Shown here in pieces: positions 1-8,123 of a DNA stretch of 64,000 bases. Both the position numbers and the translations under genes were made by a program. Source of the DNA: Streptomyces sp. AV19 (lineage in GTDB: Bacteria > Actinomycetota > Actinomycetes > Streptomycetales > Streptomycetaceae). The notes below the pieces were generated by a model that saw nothing but the letters and a program-made list of their open reading frames with translations, did not search any database and was not told the origin of the DNA. Location: positions 672,098 through 736,097 of the forward strand of contig NZ_JAEAMR010000022.1 in NCBI RefSeq assembly GCF_015999245.1. Reading direction: 5' to 3'. How positions within the stretch are numbered: the stretch's first letter is position 1; the number at the start of each line of letters is the position of its first letter.

Positions 1-200
1 CGGCGGTAGGGCGAGACGTACGCGGAGACCCGTTCGTCGCCGAAGAGCTCGCGCAGCCGGACCCCGGCCTCCTCGGCCTGGCGCCGGCCCAGGGGCGTCA
101 GGCTCAGCGCGTGGTCGGGCTCGCGCTCGTAGACGGAATCGTCGACATTGCCCTCCGACTCTCCGTGCCGGAGGAGGACGATGCGCCGGGGCCGTGCCAT
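1..200 (-). CDS. Histidine phosphatase family protein (partial, C-terminus off the window)
   Basis: The first 66 codons of a minus-strand gene are visible. It starts at the ATG ending at position 200 and runs off the left edge. The N-terminus carries the RHGE phosphohistidine motif at residues 11-14, followed by a LTPLGRRQAEEAG helix, the signature of the phosphoglycerate mutase-like histidine phosphatase superfamily. Members dephosphorylate small phosphometabolites or proteins through a phospho-His intermediate. The substrate cannot be predicted from this fragment, because the second catalytic His and the specificity loop lie outside the window. The family call is firm; the precise role is unknown. 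Confidence 0.85.
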   Translation of the reverse strand, partial: MARPRRIVLLRHGESEGNVDDSVYEREPDHALSLTPLGRRQAEEAGVRLRELFGDERVSAYVSPYR

Positions 201-471
201 GGCGCCACCCTAGGGCGTACCGGCCGATCACGCCCGGCCTCACCCCCTGCACCACGACCGCACCGCGCACACCGTGCGGCGCGACCACACCGTGCGCCAC
301 GACCGCCTCCCGCGCCACCGTCCCCCGCAGCAGCGCCAGCACCATCAGAACCAGCCGAGCGAACATGCGCCCTCCCCCGTCCGCACTCGACGACCCGGCA
401 ATCAAACGCAACCACCGTCGCGTTACGATCAGGATGGCACACTCCACCGCCTAACACAACGGGAGTTGCAG

Positions 472-1140
472 TTGACTTCGGATGCCGAGTCCCCGAGAAC
501 GCCGGGCACCGTCCGGCCCGGCGGCCGCACCGCGCGTACCCGCGCCGCCGTCCGCGACGCCGTCCTCTCCGGACTGGTCGAGTACGGCTACCCGGGCCTC
601 ACCGTCGAATACGTCGCCGAGCACTCCGGCGTCCACAAGACCACCCTCTACCGGCGCTGGGGCGGCGTCGAGGGACTGGTGGCCGACGCCCTGGACCTGG
701 CCGGCGAGGACACCTGGACCCCGCCGGACACCGGCTCCCTCCACGGCGACCTGACGGCCCTCGCCCGCGAAGTGCTCGACACCTTCGCCGACCCCGCCGC
801 CGCGGCAGCACCGGCCGCCTTCGTCGCCGCCGCCTTCCAGTCCGAGCGCGCCGCCACCGCGCTCAGCGCCTTCTACGACGAACGCTTCGGCCGCTGCGCC
901 CCGCTCGTCGAGCGCGCCGTCGCGCGGGGCGAGGCCCCGACCGGCACCGACGCGGGCGCCGTGGCGCGGGCCGTCAGCGCCCCGCTGTTCTTCCGGCTGT
1001 TCATCACCCGGGAGCCCCTCGACGAGGCCGCCGCCGACCAGGCCGTGGCGGCCGCACTCGCGGCCACCCGGGCGGGCGCCTTCACGGCGACACCGCCGGA
1101 GCAGGACGGCACGACGACGCCGGACGGCACGACGCCCTGA
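472..1140 (+). CDS. TetR/AcrR family transcriptional regulator
   Basis: A 222-residue protein with an N-terminal TetR helix-turn-helix at about residues 23-70; the recognition helix is HKTTLYRRW at 55-63. An all-alpha ligand-binding C-terminal domain follows. I chose the TTG at 472 because GGGAG at 461-465 lies 6 bases upstream; the open frame continues further 5' but has no ribosome site there. TetR proteins are usually dimeric repressors of an adjacent gene. The divergent histidine phosphatase, 271 bases away, is a possible target, but I saw no clear operator palindrome. The ligand is unknown. The C-terminal tail is Thr/Gly/Pro-rich and probably disordered. Confidence 0.85.
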   Translation: MTSDAESPRTPGTVRPGGRTARTRAAVRDAVLSGLVEYGYPGLTVEYVAEHSGVHKTTLYRRWGGVEGLVADALDLAGEDTWTPPDTGSLHGDLTALAREVLDTFADPAAAAAPAAFVAAAFQSERAATALSAFYDERFGRCAPLVERAVARGEAPTGTDAGAVARAVSAPLFFRLFITREPLDEAAADQAVAAALAATRAGAFTATPPEQDGTTTPDGTTP

Positions 1141-1169
1141 AACCCGAAGACGACACCCTGAAACCCGAA
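1135..1169 (+). repeat. Short direct repeat at the TetR gene end
   Basis: The 14-mer CCCTGAAACCCGAA occurs at 1135-1148 and again at 1156-1169 (21-base period). The first copy spans the TetR stop codon. It looks like a local duplication. No function is evident. Confidence 0.6.
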
Positions 1170-1223
1170 AGCGAACGGCACGACGACACCACGAAAAGAC
1201 ACGAAAAGAACGGAACCCGCCCC

Positions 1224-1829
1224 TCACACCGTCCACGCGGGATCTATCCCGACCACGTCGCCGGTGATCGCCTCGACGTCCGCCTCGGTCTGGGCCCGCA
1301 GTGCCAGGCGCTCCACCCGCTCCACCCGGTATTTGCCGTGCTCGGCCCCGGAATCCCACATCGACAGCACCAGGAATTCCGGGCCGGGCGCCTCGCCGAA
1401 CAAACCGCGCAGCATTCCCGGAGAACCCGCCATCGCCGGGTTCCAGACCTTCTCCTGCATCAGCCGGAAGTGTTCCTCCCGATCCGCGCGGACCCGGCAG
1501 TGGGCCACCCGCACCACGTCCGCGTCGGTGAATTGCGGACTGAATCCCACCTTGACGTCGAAACGGTGCTCGAAGAGCCGCACTTGGGCATTCCTGTACG
1601 TGCCGGCCTGCGCGGCCGCCAGCCTGTCGTGCGAGCGCGCCATGAAGGAGTCGTAAAAGGCCCGGCTCTCCCAGAAGTTGAAGAGGTGCGCCACATCATG
1701 GCGGCCCCGGCTCCATCCTCCCCCCTGCCCCCGGAATCCCGGCTCGCCCAGCAATCCCGCCCATTTCCGCTGCCCCCGTTCGAAACCGCGGCGGTCCACC
1801 ACGGTGCAGCGGATCCACTTGACCAGCAC
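1224..1829 (-). CDS. YdbC-like protein (DUF4937 type)
   Basis: A 201-residue protein starting MLVKWIRCTVVDRRGF and ending with an acidic stretch and PAWTV. The conserved blocks (HLFNFWESRAFYDSFM, LMQEKVWNPAM and GPEFLVLSMW) match the YdbC/DUF4937 family as I remember it from Streptomyces and Bacillus. It is a soluble protein of two antibiotic-biosynthesis-monooxygenase-like ferredoxin folds. No catalytic role has been assigned to the family to my knowledge. The start is GTG at 1829 with no convincing ribosome site. It is convergent with the TetR gene and has its own promoter region. Confident as a gene, uncertain in function. Confidence 0.8.
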   Translation of the reverse strand: MLVKWIRCTVVDRRGFERGQRKWAGLLGEPGFRGQGGGWSRGRHDVAHLFNFWESRAFYDSFMARSHDRLAAAQAGTYRNAQVRLFEHRFDVKVGFSPQFTDADVVRVAHCRVRADREEHFRLMQEKVWNPAMAGSPGMLRGLFGEAPGPEFLVLSMWDSGAEHGKYRVERVERLALRAQTEADVEAITGDVVGIDPAWTV

Positions 1830-2310
1830 CGGGCCATCGTACGGTGCGCACAGTGGCGCGCATCACGTACGCGAGGAGTCCACCCGGCCGGGCGTCGCCG
1901 CGCCGCCGCAGGCCGGCCCGCTCCCGAACCACTCCGCCGACAACTCGCGCAACTCCCCTTCCCCGGCTTACCGTTCGGCGGCCGAACCCCCGGGGCGCAC
2001 AACCGGCAGCACCGAGCCCGTGAGCGTCCTTCGCACACCCGACTCCGTCTTCTGTACCACCGCCCACGAGACGAACGGGGAAACTCGCGTGCGCCGAGAT
2101 GCGGCGGTCCGCCCCCGCACCCGGCGGCCGGGACGACGGCACCGGGCGTCCGGCCGCGGCCCCTCACCCGGCCCTGTACACATAAGGCGCGTACCCGGGC
2201 CGGCGCTCCCGCCATTCCACACGGACTCGATCATTCCGCGCACGCCCGCCCGAATCCGCGTCACCCATGTCATATGGCTTGTATCCGGGGTCACTTGCTA
2301 GCCTCGGCCC
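1830..2310. other. Intergenic region, 481 bases
   Basis: Lies between the YdbC-like and VOC genes, which point away from each other. Open frames here on both strands have the arginine/proline-rich composition of shadow frames and no family motif, so I support no gene. A plausible -10 (TAGCCT, 2299-2304) sits just before the VOC gene. I see no terminator, repeat or riboswitch. Confidence 0.5.
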
Positions 2311-2733
2311 ATGAACGTCCTTTACCCGCGCCTGCTCGTGGAAGACTTCGAAACCTCCACCCGGTTCTGGGAAGCGGCACTCCGCGATCTGCTCGGCATA
2401 GCGCCCGTCAAAATCCTTCCGGAGGACGGCTACGCCAAGTGGGCCGTCGGCGACGAGGCCCTTCTGGTCGTCTTCACGCGCTCCGCCATCACCGAGGTCA
2501 TCGGCACCGCCGGCCTGCCCTCCCCCGCCGCGGCCCAGGACGCGGCGATGCTGGCCCTGCCGGTGCAGGACGTCGAGGCCGCCTGCGCCGTGCTCGTCCG
2601 CCACGGCGCCACCGTGCTGGCCCCGGCGCGGGACCGCCCGGAGTGGGGCGCCGGCCTGCGCACCGGTCATCTGCGGGCGCCCGACGGGACGTTGATCGAG
2701 CTCCAGTCGTACGCGGAGTCCCGGCCGTCCTGA
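2311..2733 (+). CDS. VOC / glyoxalase-bleomycin resistance family protein
   Basis: A 140-residue, single-domain vicinal oxygen chelate protein. It has the opening beta strand MNVLYPRLLVEDFETSTRFW, the middle LALPVQDVEAACAVLVRHGA, and a closing strand with RAPDGTLIELQSY whose Glu is the usual metal-ligand position. VOC proteins act as dimers in metal-dependent lyases, dioxygenases or drug-binding proteins. The ligand here is unknown. No Shine-Dalgarno precedes the ATG, and a -10-like TAGCCT ends 6 bases upstream, so the message is probably leaderless. It is a stand-alone gene facing nrdJ across a hairpin terminator. Confidence 0.85.
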   Translation: MNVLYPRLLVEDFETSTRFWEAALRDLLGIAPVKILPEDGYAKWAVGDEALLVVFTRSAITEVIGTAGLPSPAAAQDAAMLALPVQDVEAACAVLVRHGATVLAPARDRPEWGAGLRTGHLRAPDGTLIELQSYAESRPS

Positions 2734-2789
2734 ACCACAAGCGGACCACGAACCCCCGGGGAAACGAGGAACGCCCCCGAAAACACCGC

Positions 2790-2824
2790 AGGGCGGTGGC
2801 GCCGGAAACCGGCACCACCGCCCT
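2790..2824. terminator. Bidirectional hairpin between VOC gene and nrdJ
   Basis: A 16-base arm (AGGGCGGTGGCGCCGG) pairs with CCGGCACCACCGCCCT across an AAA loop, with one C/A mismatch. It sits in the gap between two convergent genes, as expected for a shared rho-independent-type terminator. Like most Streptomyces terminators it lacks a long U tract. Confidence 0.75.
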
Positions 2825-2836
2825 GACCGGCTGCGA

Positions 2837-5710
2837 TCAGCTGCAGCCGCTGGTCGAGCCGCAACCCTCGCACAGGTAGCAGCTGCCCGCGCGGCGCATC
2901 TTCGTGCCGCAGGAGAAGCACAGCGGCGCGTCGGCGTTGAGCCCCAGCTGCATCTCCATCAGTTCGGTGGAGTTGTGGGGCTGCTTCGGGGCCGGGACGG
3001 CGGCCGCGGGACGCTCCTGGACCTCGGCCTTCGGGGCCTCGACCTGGCGCGGAGCGGACTGGGCCAGGCCCTCGACGTCCATGTCCTCGTCGGCCGGCTC
3101 GTACGAACCGGTGTCCAGGTGGCGCTGACGCTCCTCGGCGGAGTGGATGCCGAGCGCCGAACGGGTCTCGAACGGCAGGAAGTCCAGCGCCAGGCGGCGG
3201 AAGATGTAGTCGACGATCGACTGCGCCATCCGCACGTCCGGGTCGTCGGTCATGCCGGCCGGCTCGAAGCGCATGTTGGTGAACTTCGAGACGTAGGTCT
3301 CCAGCGGCACGCCGTACTGCAGGCCCACCGAGACGGCGATGGAGAAGGCGTCCATCATGCCCGCGAGGGTCGAGCCCTGCTTGGACATCTTCAGGAAGAC
3401 CTCGCCCAGACCGTCGTCCGGGTAGGAGTTGGCGGTCATGTAGCCCTCGGCGCCGCCGACCGTGAAGGAGGTGGTGATGCCGGGACGACCCTTCGGGAGG
3501 CGCTTGCGGACCGGGCGGTACTCGACCACCTTCTCCGCCGCGACGGGAACGACCTCGGCCTTCTTCTCCTCCTCCTTCTTCTTGGCGGAGAGCGGCTGGC
3601 CGACCTTGCAGTTGTCGCGGTAGATCGCGAGGGCCTTCAGGCCCATCTTCCAGCCCTCGAAGTAGACCTCCTCGACCTCCTCGACGGTGGCCGTCTCGGG
3701 CAGGTTCACGGTCTTGGAGATCGCGCCGGAGAGGAAGGGCTGCGCGGCGGCCATCATGCGCACATGGCCCATGGCCGAGATCGCCCGCTCGCCCATGGCG
3801 CAGTCGAAGACCTCGTAGTGCTCGGGCTTCAGGCCCGGGGCGTCGATCACGTTGCCGTGCTCGGCGATGTGGGCGACGATCGCCTCGACCTGCTCGGCCT
3901 GGTAGCCGAGGCGCTTGAGGGCCTTGGGGACCGTGTTGTTCACGATCTGCATCGAGCCGCCGCCGACGAGCTTCTTGAACTTGACCAGGGCCAGGTCCGG
4001 CTCGACGCCCGTGGTGTCGCAGTCCATCATCAGGCCGATGGTGCCGGTCGGGGCCAGCACCGACGCCTGGGCGTTGCGGAAGCCGTTCTTCCCGCCGAGG
4101 CGGATGACGTCCTGCCACGCCTCGGTGGCCGCGGCCCAGACCGGGTTGTCCAGGTCGTCCATGCGCTTGGCGGCCGCGTTGGCGTCCGCGTGCTGCTTCA
4201 TGACGCGCTGGTGGGCCTCGGCGTTGCGGGCGTAACCGTCGTACGGACCGACGATCGCGGCCAGCTCGGCCGAGCGGCGGTAGGAAGTGCCGGTCATCAG
4301 CGAGGTGATGGCGCCGGCCAGGGCCCGGCCGCCCTCGCTGTCGTAGGCGTGGCCGGTGGCCATCAGCAGGGCGCCGAGGTTGGCGTAGCCGATGCCCAGC
4401 TGGCGGAAGGCGCGGGTGGTCTCGCCGATCTTCTCGGTCGGGAAGTCGGCGAAGCAGATGGAGATGTCCATCGCCGTGATGACCAGCTCGACGACCTTGG
4501 CGAAGCGCTCGGCGTCGAACGACTGGTGGCCCTGGTCGTCGGCGCGGAGGAACTTCATCAGGTTCAGGGAGGCGAGGTTGCACGAGGAGTTGTCCAGGTG
4601 CATGTACTCGCTGCACGGGTTGGACGCGGTGATCCGGCCCGACTCCGGCGAGGTGTGCCAGTGGTTGATGGTGTCGTCGTACTGGATGCCGGGGTCGGCG
4701 CAGGCCCAGGCGGCCTCGGCCATCTTGCGGAAGAGCGCCTTGGCGTCGACCTCCTCGATGACCTCACCGGACAGGCGGGAGCGCAGCCCGAACTTCGACG
4801 CGGTCTCGACGGCCTTCATGAACTCGTCGTTGACGCGGACGGAGTTGTTGGCGTTCTGGTACTGGACGGAGGTGATGTCGTCGCCGCCCAGGTCCATGTC
4901 GAACCCGGCGTCGCGCAGGGCTCGGACCTTCTCCTCCTCCTTCACCTTGGTGTCGATGAAGGCCTCGACGTCCGGGTGGTCCACGTCGAGGACGACCATC
5001 TTGGCCGCGCGGCGGGTGGCGCCGCCCGACTTGATCGTTCCGGCGGACGCGTCGGCGCCGCGCATGAAGGAGACCGGGCCGGAGGCGTTGCCGCCGGAGG
5101 AGAGCAGCTCCTTGGAGGAACGGATGCGGGAGAGGTTCAGGCCGGCGCCGGAGCCGCCCTTGAAGATCATCCCCTCTTCCTTGTACCAGTCGAGGATCGA
5201 CTCCATGGAGTCGTCGACGGAGAGGATGAAGCAGGCGGAGACCTGCTGCGGCTGGGCGGTGCCGACGTTGAACCAGACCGGCGAGTTGAAGCTGAAGACC
5301 TGGTGCAGCAGGGCGTAGGTCAGCTCGTGGTCGAAGATCTCGGCGTCCGCCGGGGAGGCGAAGTACCCGTGCTCCTCACCGGCCTTGCGGTAGGTGCTCA
5401 CCACGCGGTCGATCAGCTGCTTGAGACCGGACTCGCGCTCGGGGGAGCCGACGGCGCCCCGGAAGTACTTGCTGGTGACGATGTTGACCGCGTTCACCGA
5501 CCAGAAGTCGGGGAACTCGACGCCGCGCTGCTCGAAGTTGATGGAGCCGTCACGCCAGTTGGTCATGACGACGTCACGACGCTCCCAGACCACCTCGTCG
5601 TACGGGTGCACGCCGGGGGTGGTGTGGACGCGTTCGATGCGCAGACCCTTGCCGCCCTTGTTCCCCTTGGAGCGGGAACCTCGTGCCGGGCCGCTCGTCG
5701 TCTCTGTCAT
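2837..5710 (-). CDS. nrdJ: Vitamin B12-dependent (class II) ribonucleotide reductase
   Basis: A 957-residue NrdJ. It reduces ribonucleotides to deoxyribonucleotides using adenosylcobalamin as radical source, so it works with or without oxygen. The RNR barrel contains the NPCSE motif at residues 364-368 followed by SSCNLASLNL. The C-terminal tail ends in a Cys-rich CYLCEGCGSTSGCS segment that supplies the electron-shuttling thiols. I start at the ATG ending at 5710, with GGGAGG 4 bases upstream, and not at the in-frame GTG 13 codons earlier. It lies 115 bases downstream of nrdR in one operon. Streptomyces usually also carries a class Ia nrdAB elsewhere, so this is normally one of two redundant reductases. 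Confidence 0.97.
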   Translation of the reverse strand: MTETTSGPARGSRSKGNKGGKGLRIERVHTTPGVHPYDEVVWERRDVVMTNWRDGSINFEQRGVEFPDFWSVNAVNIVTSKYFRGAVGSPERESGLKQLIDRVVSTYRKAGEEHGYFASPADAEIFDHELTYALLHQVFSFNSPVWFNVGTAQPQQVSACFILSVDDSMESILDWYKEEGMIFKGGSGAGLNLSRIRSSKELLSSGGNASGPVSFMRGADASAGTIKSGGATRRAAKMVVLDVDHPDVEAFIDTKVKEEEKVRALRDAGFDMDLGGDDITSVQYQNANNSVRVNDEFMKAVETASKFGLRSRLSGEVIEEVDAKALFRKMAEAAWACADPGIQYDDTINHWHTSPESGRITASNPCSEYMHLDNSSCNLASLNLMKFLRADDQGHQSFDAERFAKVVELVITAMDISICFADFPTEKIGETTRAFRQLGIGYANLGALLMATGHAYDSEGGRALAGAITSLMTGTSYRRSAELAAIVGPYDGYARNAEAHQRVMKQHADANAAAKRMDDLDNPVWAAATEAWQDVIRLGGKNGFRNAQASVLAPTGTIGLMMDCDTTGVEPDLALVKFKKLVGGGSMQIVNNTVPKALKRLGYQAEQVEAIVAHIAEHGNVIDAPGLKPEHYEVFDCAMGERAISAMGHVRMMAAAQPFLSGAISKTVNLPETATVEEVEEVYFEGWKMGLKALAIYRDNCKVGQPLSAKKKEEEKKAEVVPVAAEKVVEYRPVRKRLPKGRPGITTSFTVGGAEGYMTANSYPDDGLGEVFLKMSKQGSTLAGMMDAFSIAVSVGLQYGVPLETYVSKFTNMRFEPAGMTDDPDVRMAQSIVDYIFRRLALDFLPFETRSALGIHSAEERQRHLDTGSYEPADEDMDVEGLAQSAPRQVEAPKAEVQERPAAAVPAPKQPHNSTELMEMQLGLNADAPLCFSCGTKMRRAGSCYLCEGCGSTSGCS

Positions 5711-5825
5711 GCCGCCTCCCTCTACCGGGCAAAACGCCCTTGTGCGCACATTTCTTCCATGGCGCGATGTGTGTCTTTCACCCGGGTGCGCACGGGGCGC
5801 ACCGGGTAGGTCTGATGTGTCGCCG

Positions 5826-6380
5826 CTAGTCGACGGCCGCGGCGGGCGCGGGGACTTCGAGGTCCCCGCCGCGTCCGCCGGCGTGCTGCGCGGGCCCGTC
5901 CCGGCCCTCCCGGCCCGTCCCGCCGGTGGCGCCGGGGATGCTGTCGCGCAGTTCCGCGACGGCGGCCTCGAAGTCCTCGAGCGAGTCGAACGCCTGGTAC
6001 ACGGACGCGAAGCGCAGGTAGGCCACGAGGTCGAGGTCCTTGAGCGGGCCGAGTATGGCCAGCCCGACGTCGTGCGTGGTGAGCTCGGCGCTGCCGGTGG
6101 CGCGCACGGCCTCCTCGACCCGCTGGCCGAGCAGGGCCAGGGCGTCCTCCGTCACGGGCCGTCCCTGACACGCCTTCCGCACACCGGAGATGACCTTGGT
6201 GCGGCTGAAGGGTTCGGTGACCCCGCTGCGCTTGATCACCATCAGTGACGCGGTCTCGACCGTCGTGAACCGCCGGGAGCAGTCGGGGCACTGGCGGCGC
6301 CGCCGGATCGAGCAGCCGTCGTCCGTGGTCCGGCTGTCGACGACCCTGCTGTCGGGGTGCCTGCAGAAGGGGCAGTGCAT
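5826..6380 (-). CDS. nrdR: Transcriptional repressor NrdR
   Basis: A 184-residue zinc-ribbon/ATP-cone repressor of ribonucleotide reductase genes. The zinc ribbon uses Cys3, Cys6, Cys31 and Cys34 (MHCPFC and CPDC). The ATP-cone spans about residues 49-139 and senses ATP/dATP to set oligomeric state and DNA binding. A Gly/Pro/Ala-rich tail after residue 150 is typical of actinomycete versions. The start is the ATG ending at 6380 with GGAG 6 bases upstream. It is first gene of the nrdR-nrdJ operon. The paired palindromes about 170 bases upstream suggest that it represses its own operon. Confidence 0.97.
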   Translation of the reverse strand: MHCPFCRHPDSRVVDSRTTDDGCSIRRRRQCPDCSRRFTTVETASLMVIKRSGVTEPFSRTKVISGVRKACQGRPVTEDALALLGQRVEEAVRATGSAELTTHDVGLAILGPLKDLDLVAYLRFASVYQAFDSLEDFEAAVAELRDSIPGATGGTGREGRDGPAQHAGGRGGDLEVPAPAAAVD

Positions 6381-6553
6381 GGCTCTCCACCCTCCTTCTT
6401 CACCCTCGGATGACCCGCGAGGAGCCCGACCCGGGAACCTCGGGAAAACTGTGCACGATCCGCGGCTTCGGCCGGCCTGGCGACAGGCTCCTCGAAGCAG
6501 TCCCCAAGCATAGGCGATGGCCACGGGTGGGGATGACCGGGATCGGTCACCGA

Positions 6554-6600
6554 CCACAACTTGTGGGCGGCGCAGGCCATCAAACCACTAGATCTGGTGT
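6554..6600 (-). promoter_or_regulatory. Tandem NrdR-box operators of the nrdR-nrdJ promoter
   Basis: Two palindromes lie upstream of nrdR. CCACAACTTGTGG at 6554-6566 is perfect. ACCACTAGATCTGGTGT at 6584-6600 is near-perfect and close to the NrdR-box core ACACTAGATCTAGTGT. Their centres are about 32 bases apart, i.e. three helical turns, the spacing reported for NrdR box pairs. The nrdR promoter should overlap them. Confidence 0.8.
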
Positions 6601-6957
6601 CCGGCGACCAAGCGGGCCCGACGCGTGTCGCGCGGCGGCCGCCGCGCGGAACCGCTGGAGAGCCTACGCGAGGGGCGCGGTGGCGGCCCCACGGGGCCGT
6701 GGATGACACACTGGTGGCCCGCACGCGCGGCGGAGGGCGGGCCGCGGCACCGTCCGCCGTCGATCACCGCCTCCACATATCCGGCCCGGCGATCCCGGGA
6801 CCGGATCCCGGGCGGGCCCTCGGAATTGCGGGAAAAACGTCGGGCGCGGCGACCGAATTCACGGGAACGGTGCCGGACGGAGACAGGAACGAGCGAAATT
6901 GATCTTCGCTCGTACACCCTCCGAGCTGATCACGTCAGCGAATCGGCGATATTTCAC

Positions 6958-6973
6958 TCGAACGTGTGTTTGG
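6958..6973 (+). promoter_or_regulatory. SOS box (LexA operator) of lexA
   Basis: TCGAACGTGTGTTTGG matches the actinobacterial SOS consensus TCGAAC-N4-GTTCGA at 10 of 12 defined positions. It sits about 65 bases before the lexA start, consistent with autorepression. The flanking palindrome CTTTCGAAAG at 6980-6989 is a weaker relative. Confidence 0.8.
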
Positions 6974-7035
6974 CGCAACCTTTCGAAAGCAACTACCGTT
7001 GTCCAGCTAGGGAGAACATTTCGAGAGGGGCCGAC

Positions 7036-7821
7036 GTGACCACCACCGCAAACAGCGCCACCATCACCGCCCAGGACCGCTCCCAGAACCGACTCGACCA
7101 GACACACCCGATGAACGATTCAGCCATGAACGCCGAGGGGCAGAAGCCGGCCCGCTCGCTCCCCGGCCGCCCACCGGGGATCCGCGCGGACAGCTCCGGC
7201 CTCACCGACCGGCAGCGACGCGTGATCGAGGTCATCCGGGACTCCGTCCAGCGGCGCGGCTACCCACCGTCCATGCGCGAGATCGGGCAGGCCGTCGGGC
7301 TCTCCAGCACCTCCTCCGTGGCGCACCAGCTGATGGCGCTGGAGCGCAAGGGCTTCCTCCGCCGCGACCCGCACCGCCCCCGCGCCTACGAGGTGCGCGG
7401 CTCCGACCAGCCCAGCTCCCAGCCCACGGACACCACCGGCAAACCGGCCGCCTCCTACGTGCCCCTGGTCGGCCGGATCGCGGCCGGCGGCCCGATCCTC
7501 GCCGAGGAGTCCGTCGAGGACGTCTTCCCCCTCCCCCGCCAGCTGGTGGGCGACGGCGAGCTGTTCGTCCTCAAGGTGGTCGGCGACTCCATGATCGAGG
7601 CGGCCATCTGCGACGGGGACTGGGTGACCGTCCGCCGCCAGCCCGTCGCGGAGAACGGCGACATCGTGGCCGCCATGCTCGACGGGGAGGCCACGGTCAA
7701 GCGCTTCCGGCGCGAGGACGGCCACGTCTGGCTCCTCCCGCACAACGCCGCCTACCAGCCGATTCCCGGCGACGAGGCCACGATCCTCGGCAAGGTCGTG
7801 GCGGTGCTGCGGCGGGTGTGA
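7036..7821 (+). CDS. lexA: SOS response repressor LexA
   Basis: A 261-residue repressor and auto-protease of the SOS regulon. A non-conserved N-terminal extension of about 52 residues precedes the winged-helix DNA-binding domain (about 55-120). The S24 peptidase domain follows, with the Ala150-Gly151 cleavage site in RIAAGGP, catalytic Ser185 in GDSM and Lys222 in ATVKRF. RecA-ssDNA filaments trigger self-cleavage. I start at the GTG at 7036, preceded by GAGAGGGG at 5-base spacing, which matches the S. coelicolor protein as I recall it. It is divergent from nrdR, placing nucleotide supply and damage response back to back. Confidence 0.97.
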   Translation: MTTTANSATITAQDRSQNRLDQTHPMNDSAMNAEGQKPARSLPGRPPGIRADSSGLTDRQRRVIEVIRDSVQRRGYPPSMREIGQAVGLSSTSSVAHQLMALERKGFLRRDPHRPRAYEVRGSDQPSSQPTDTTGKPAASYVPLVGRIAAGGPILAEESVEDVFPLPRQLVGDGELFVLKVVGDSMIEAAICDGDWVTVRRQPVAENGDIVAAMLDGEATVKRFRREDGHVWLLPHNAAYQPIPGDEATILGKVVAVLRRV

Positions 7822-8123
7822 CGCGCCGCGTCGCCGCCGGCGGCGGGCCCCGGGACCTCTGCGCCGGTTCCGGGGCCTCGTGCCGCCCGAACAGCTTCTT
7901 CGCCGGGCGCGTCGGCACCGGGTGCCGCGCCCGGCCCCACGACGTCCCGGAAGCCCCGCGAAACCCGGGCGGCCCGCGAAACCCGGGACAACCGGCCGAA
8001 TCCCGTAACGCTATTCCCGTCGGCCCCGTCACCGGCACGGCCGGTTCCGGCCACCGCGCATTGCCCGCCGAGTTATGCGTCCGGCGCATTGCGAAAGGAA
8101 ATGGCCGCCGCCCGGCCCGGGGC
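7822..8123. other. Intergenic region between lexA and the dinG-like helicase
   Basis: A 302-base gap between convergent genes. It contains a tandem near-repeat CCGCGAAACCCGGG at about 7956-7988 and no credible coding frame. I could not pick out a clean terminator hairpin. Confidence 0.45.

Noticed and set aside
111..2879. A 922-codon open frame on the plus strand covering several genes
   Set aside because: Arg/Pro-rich shadow frame. The real genes (TetR, YdbC-like, VOC) have proper motifs in other frames.
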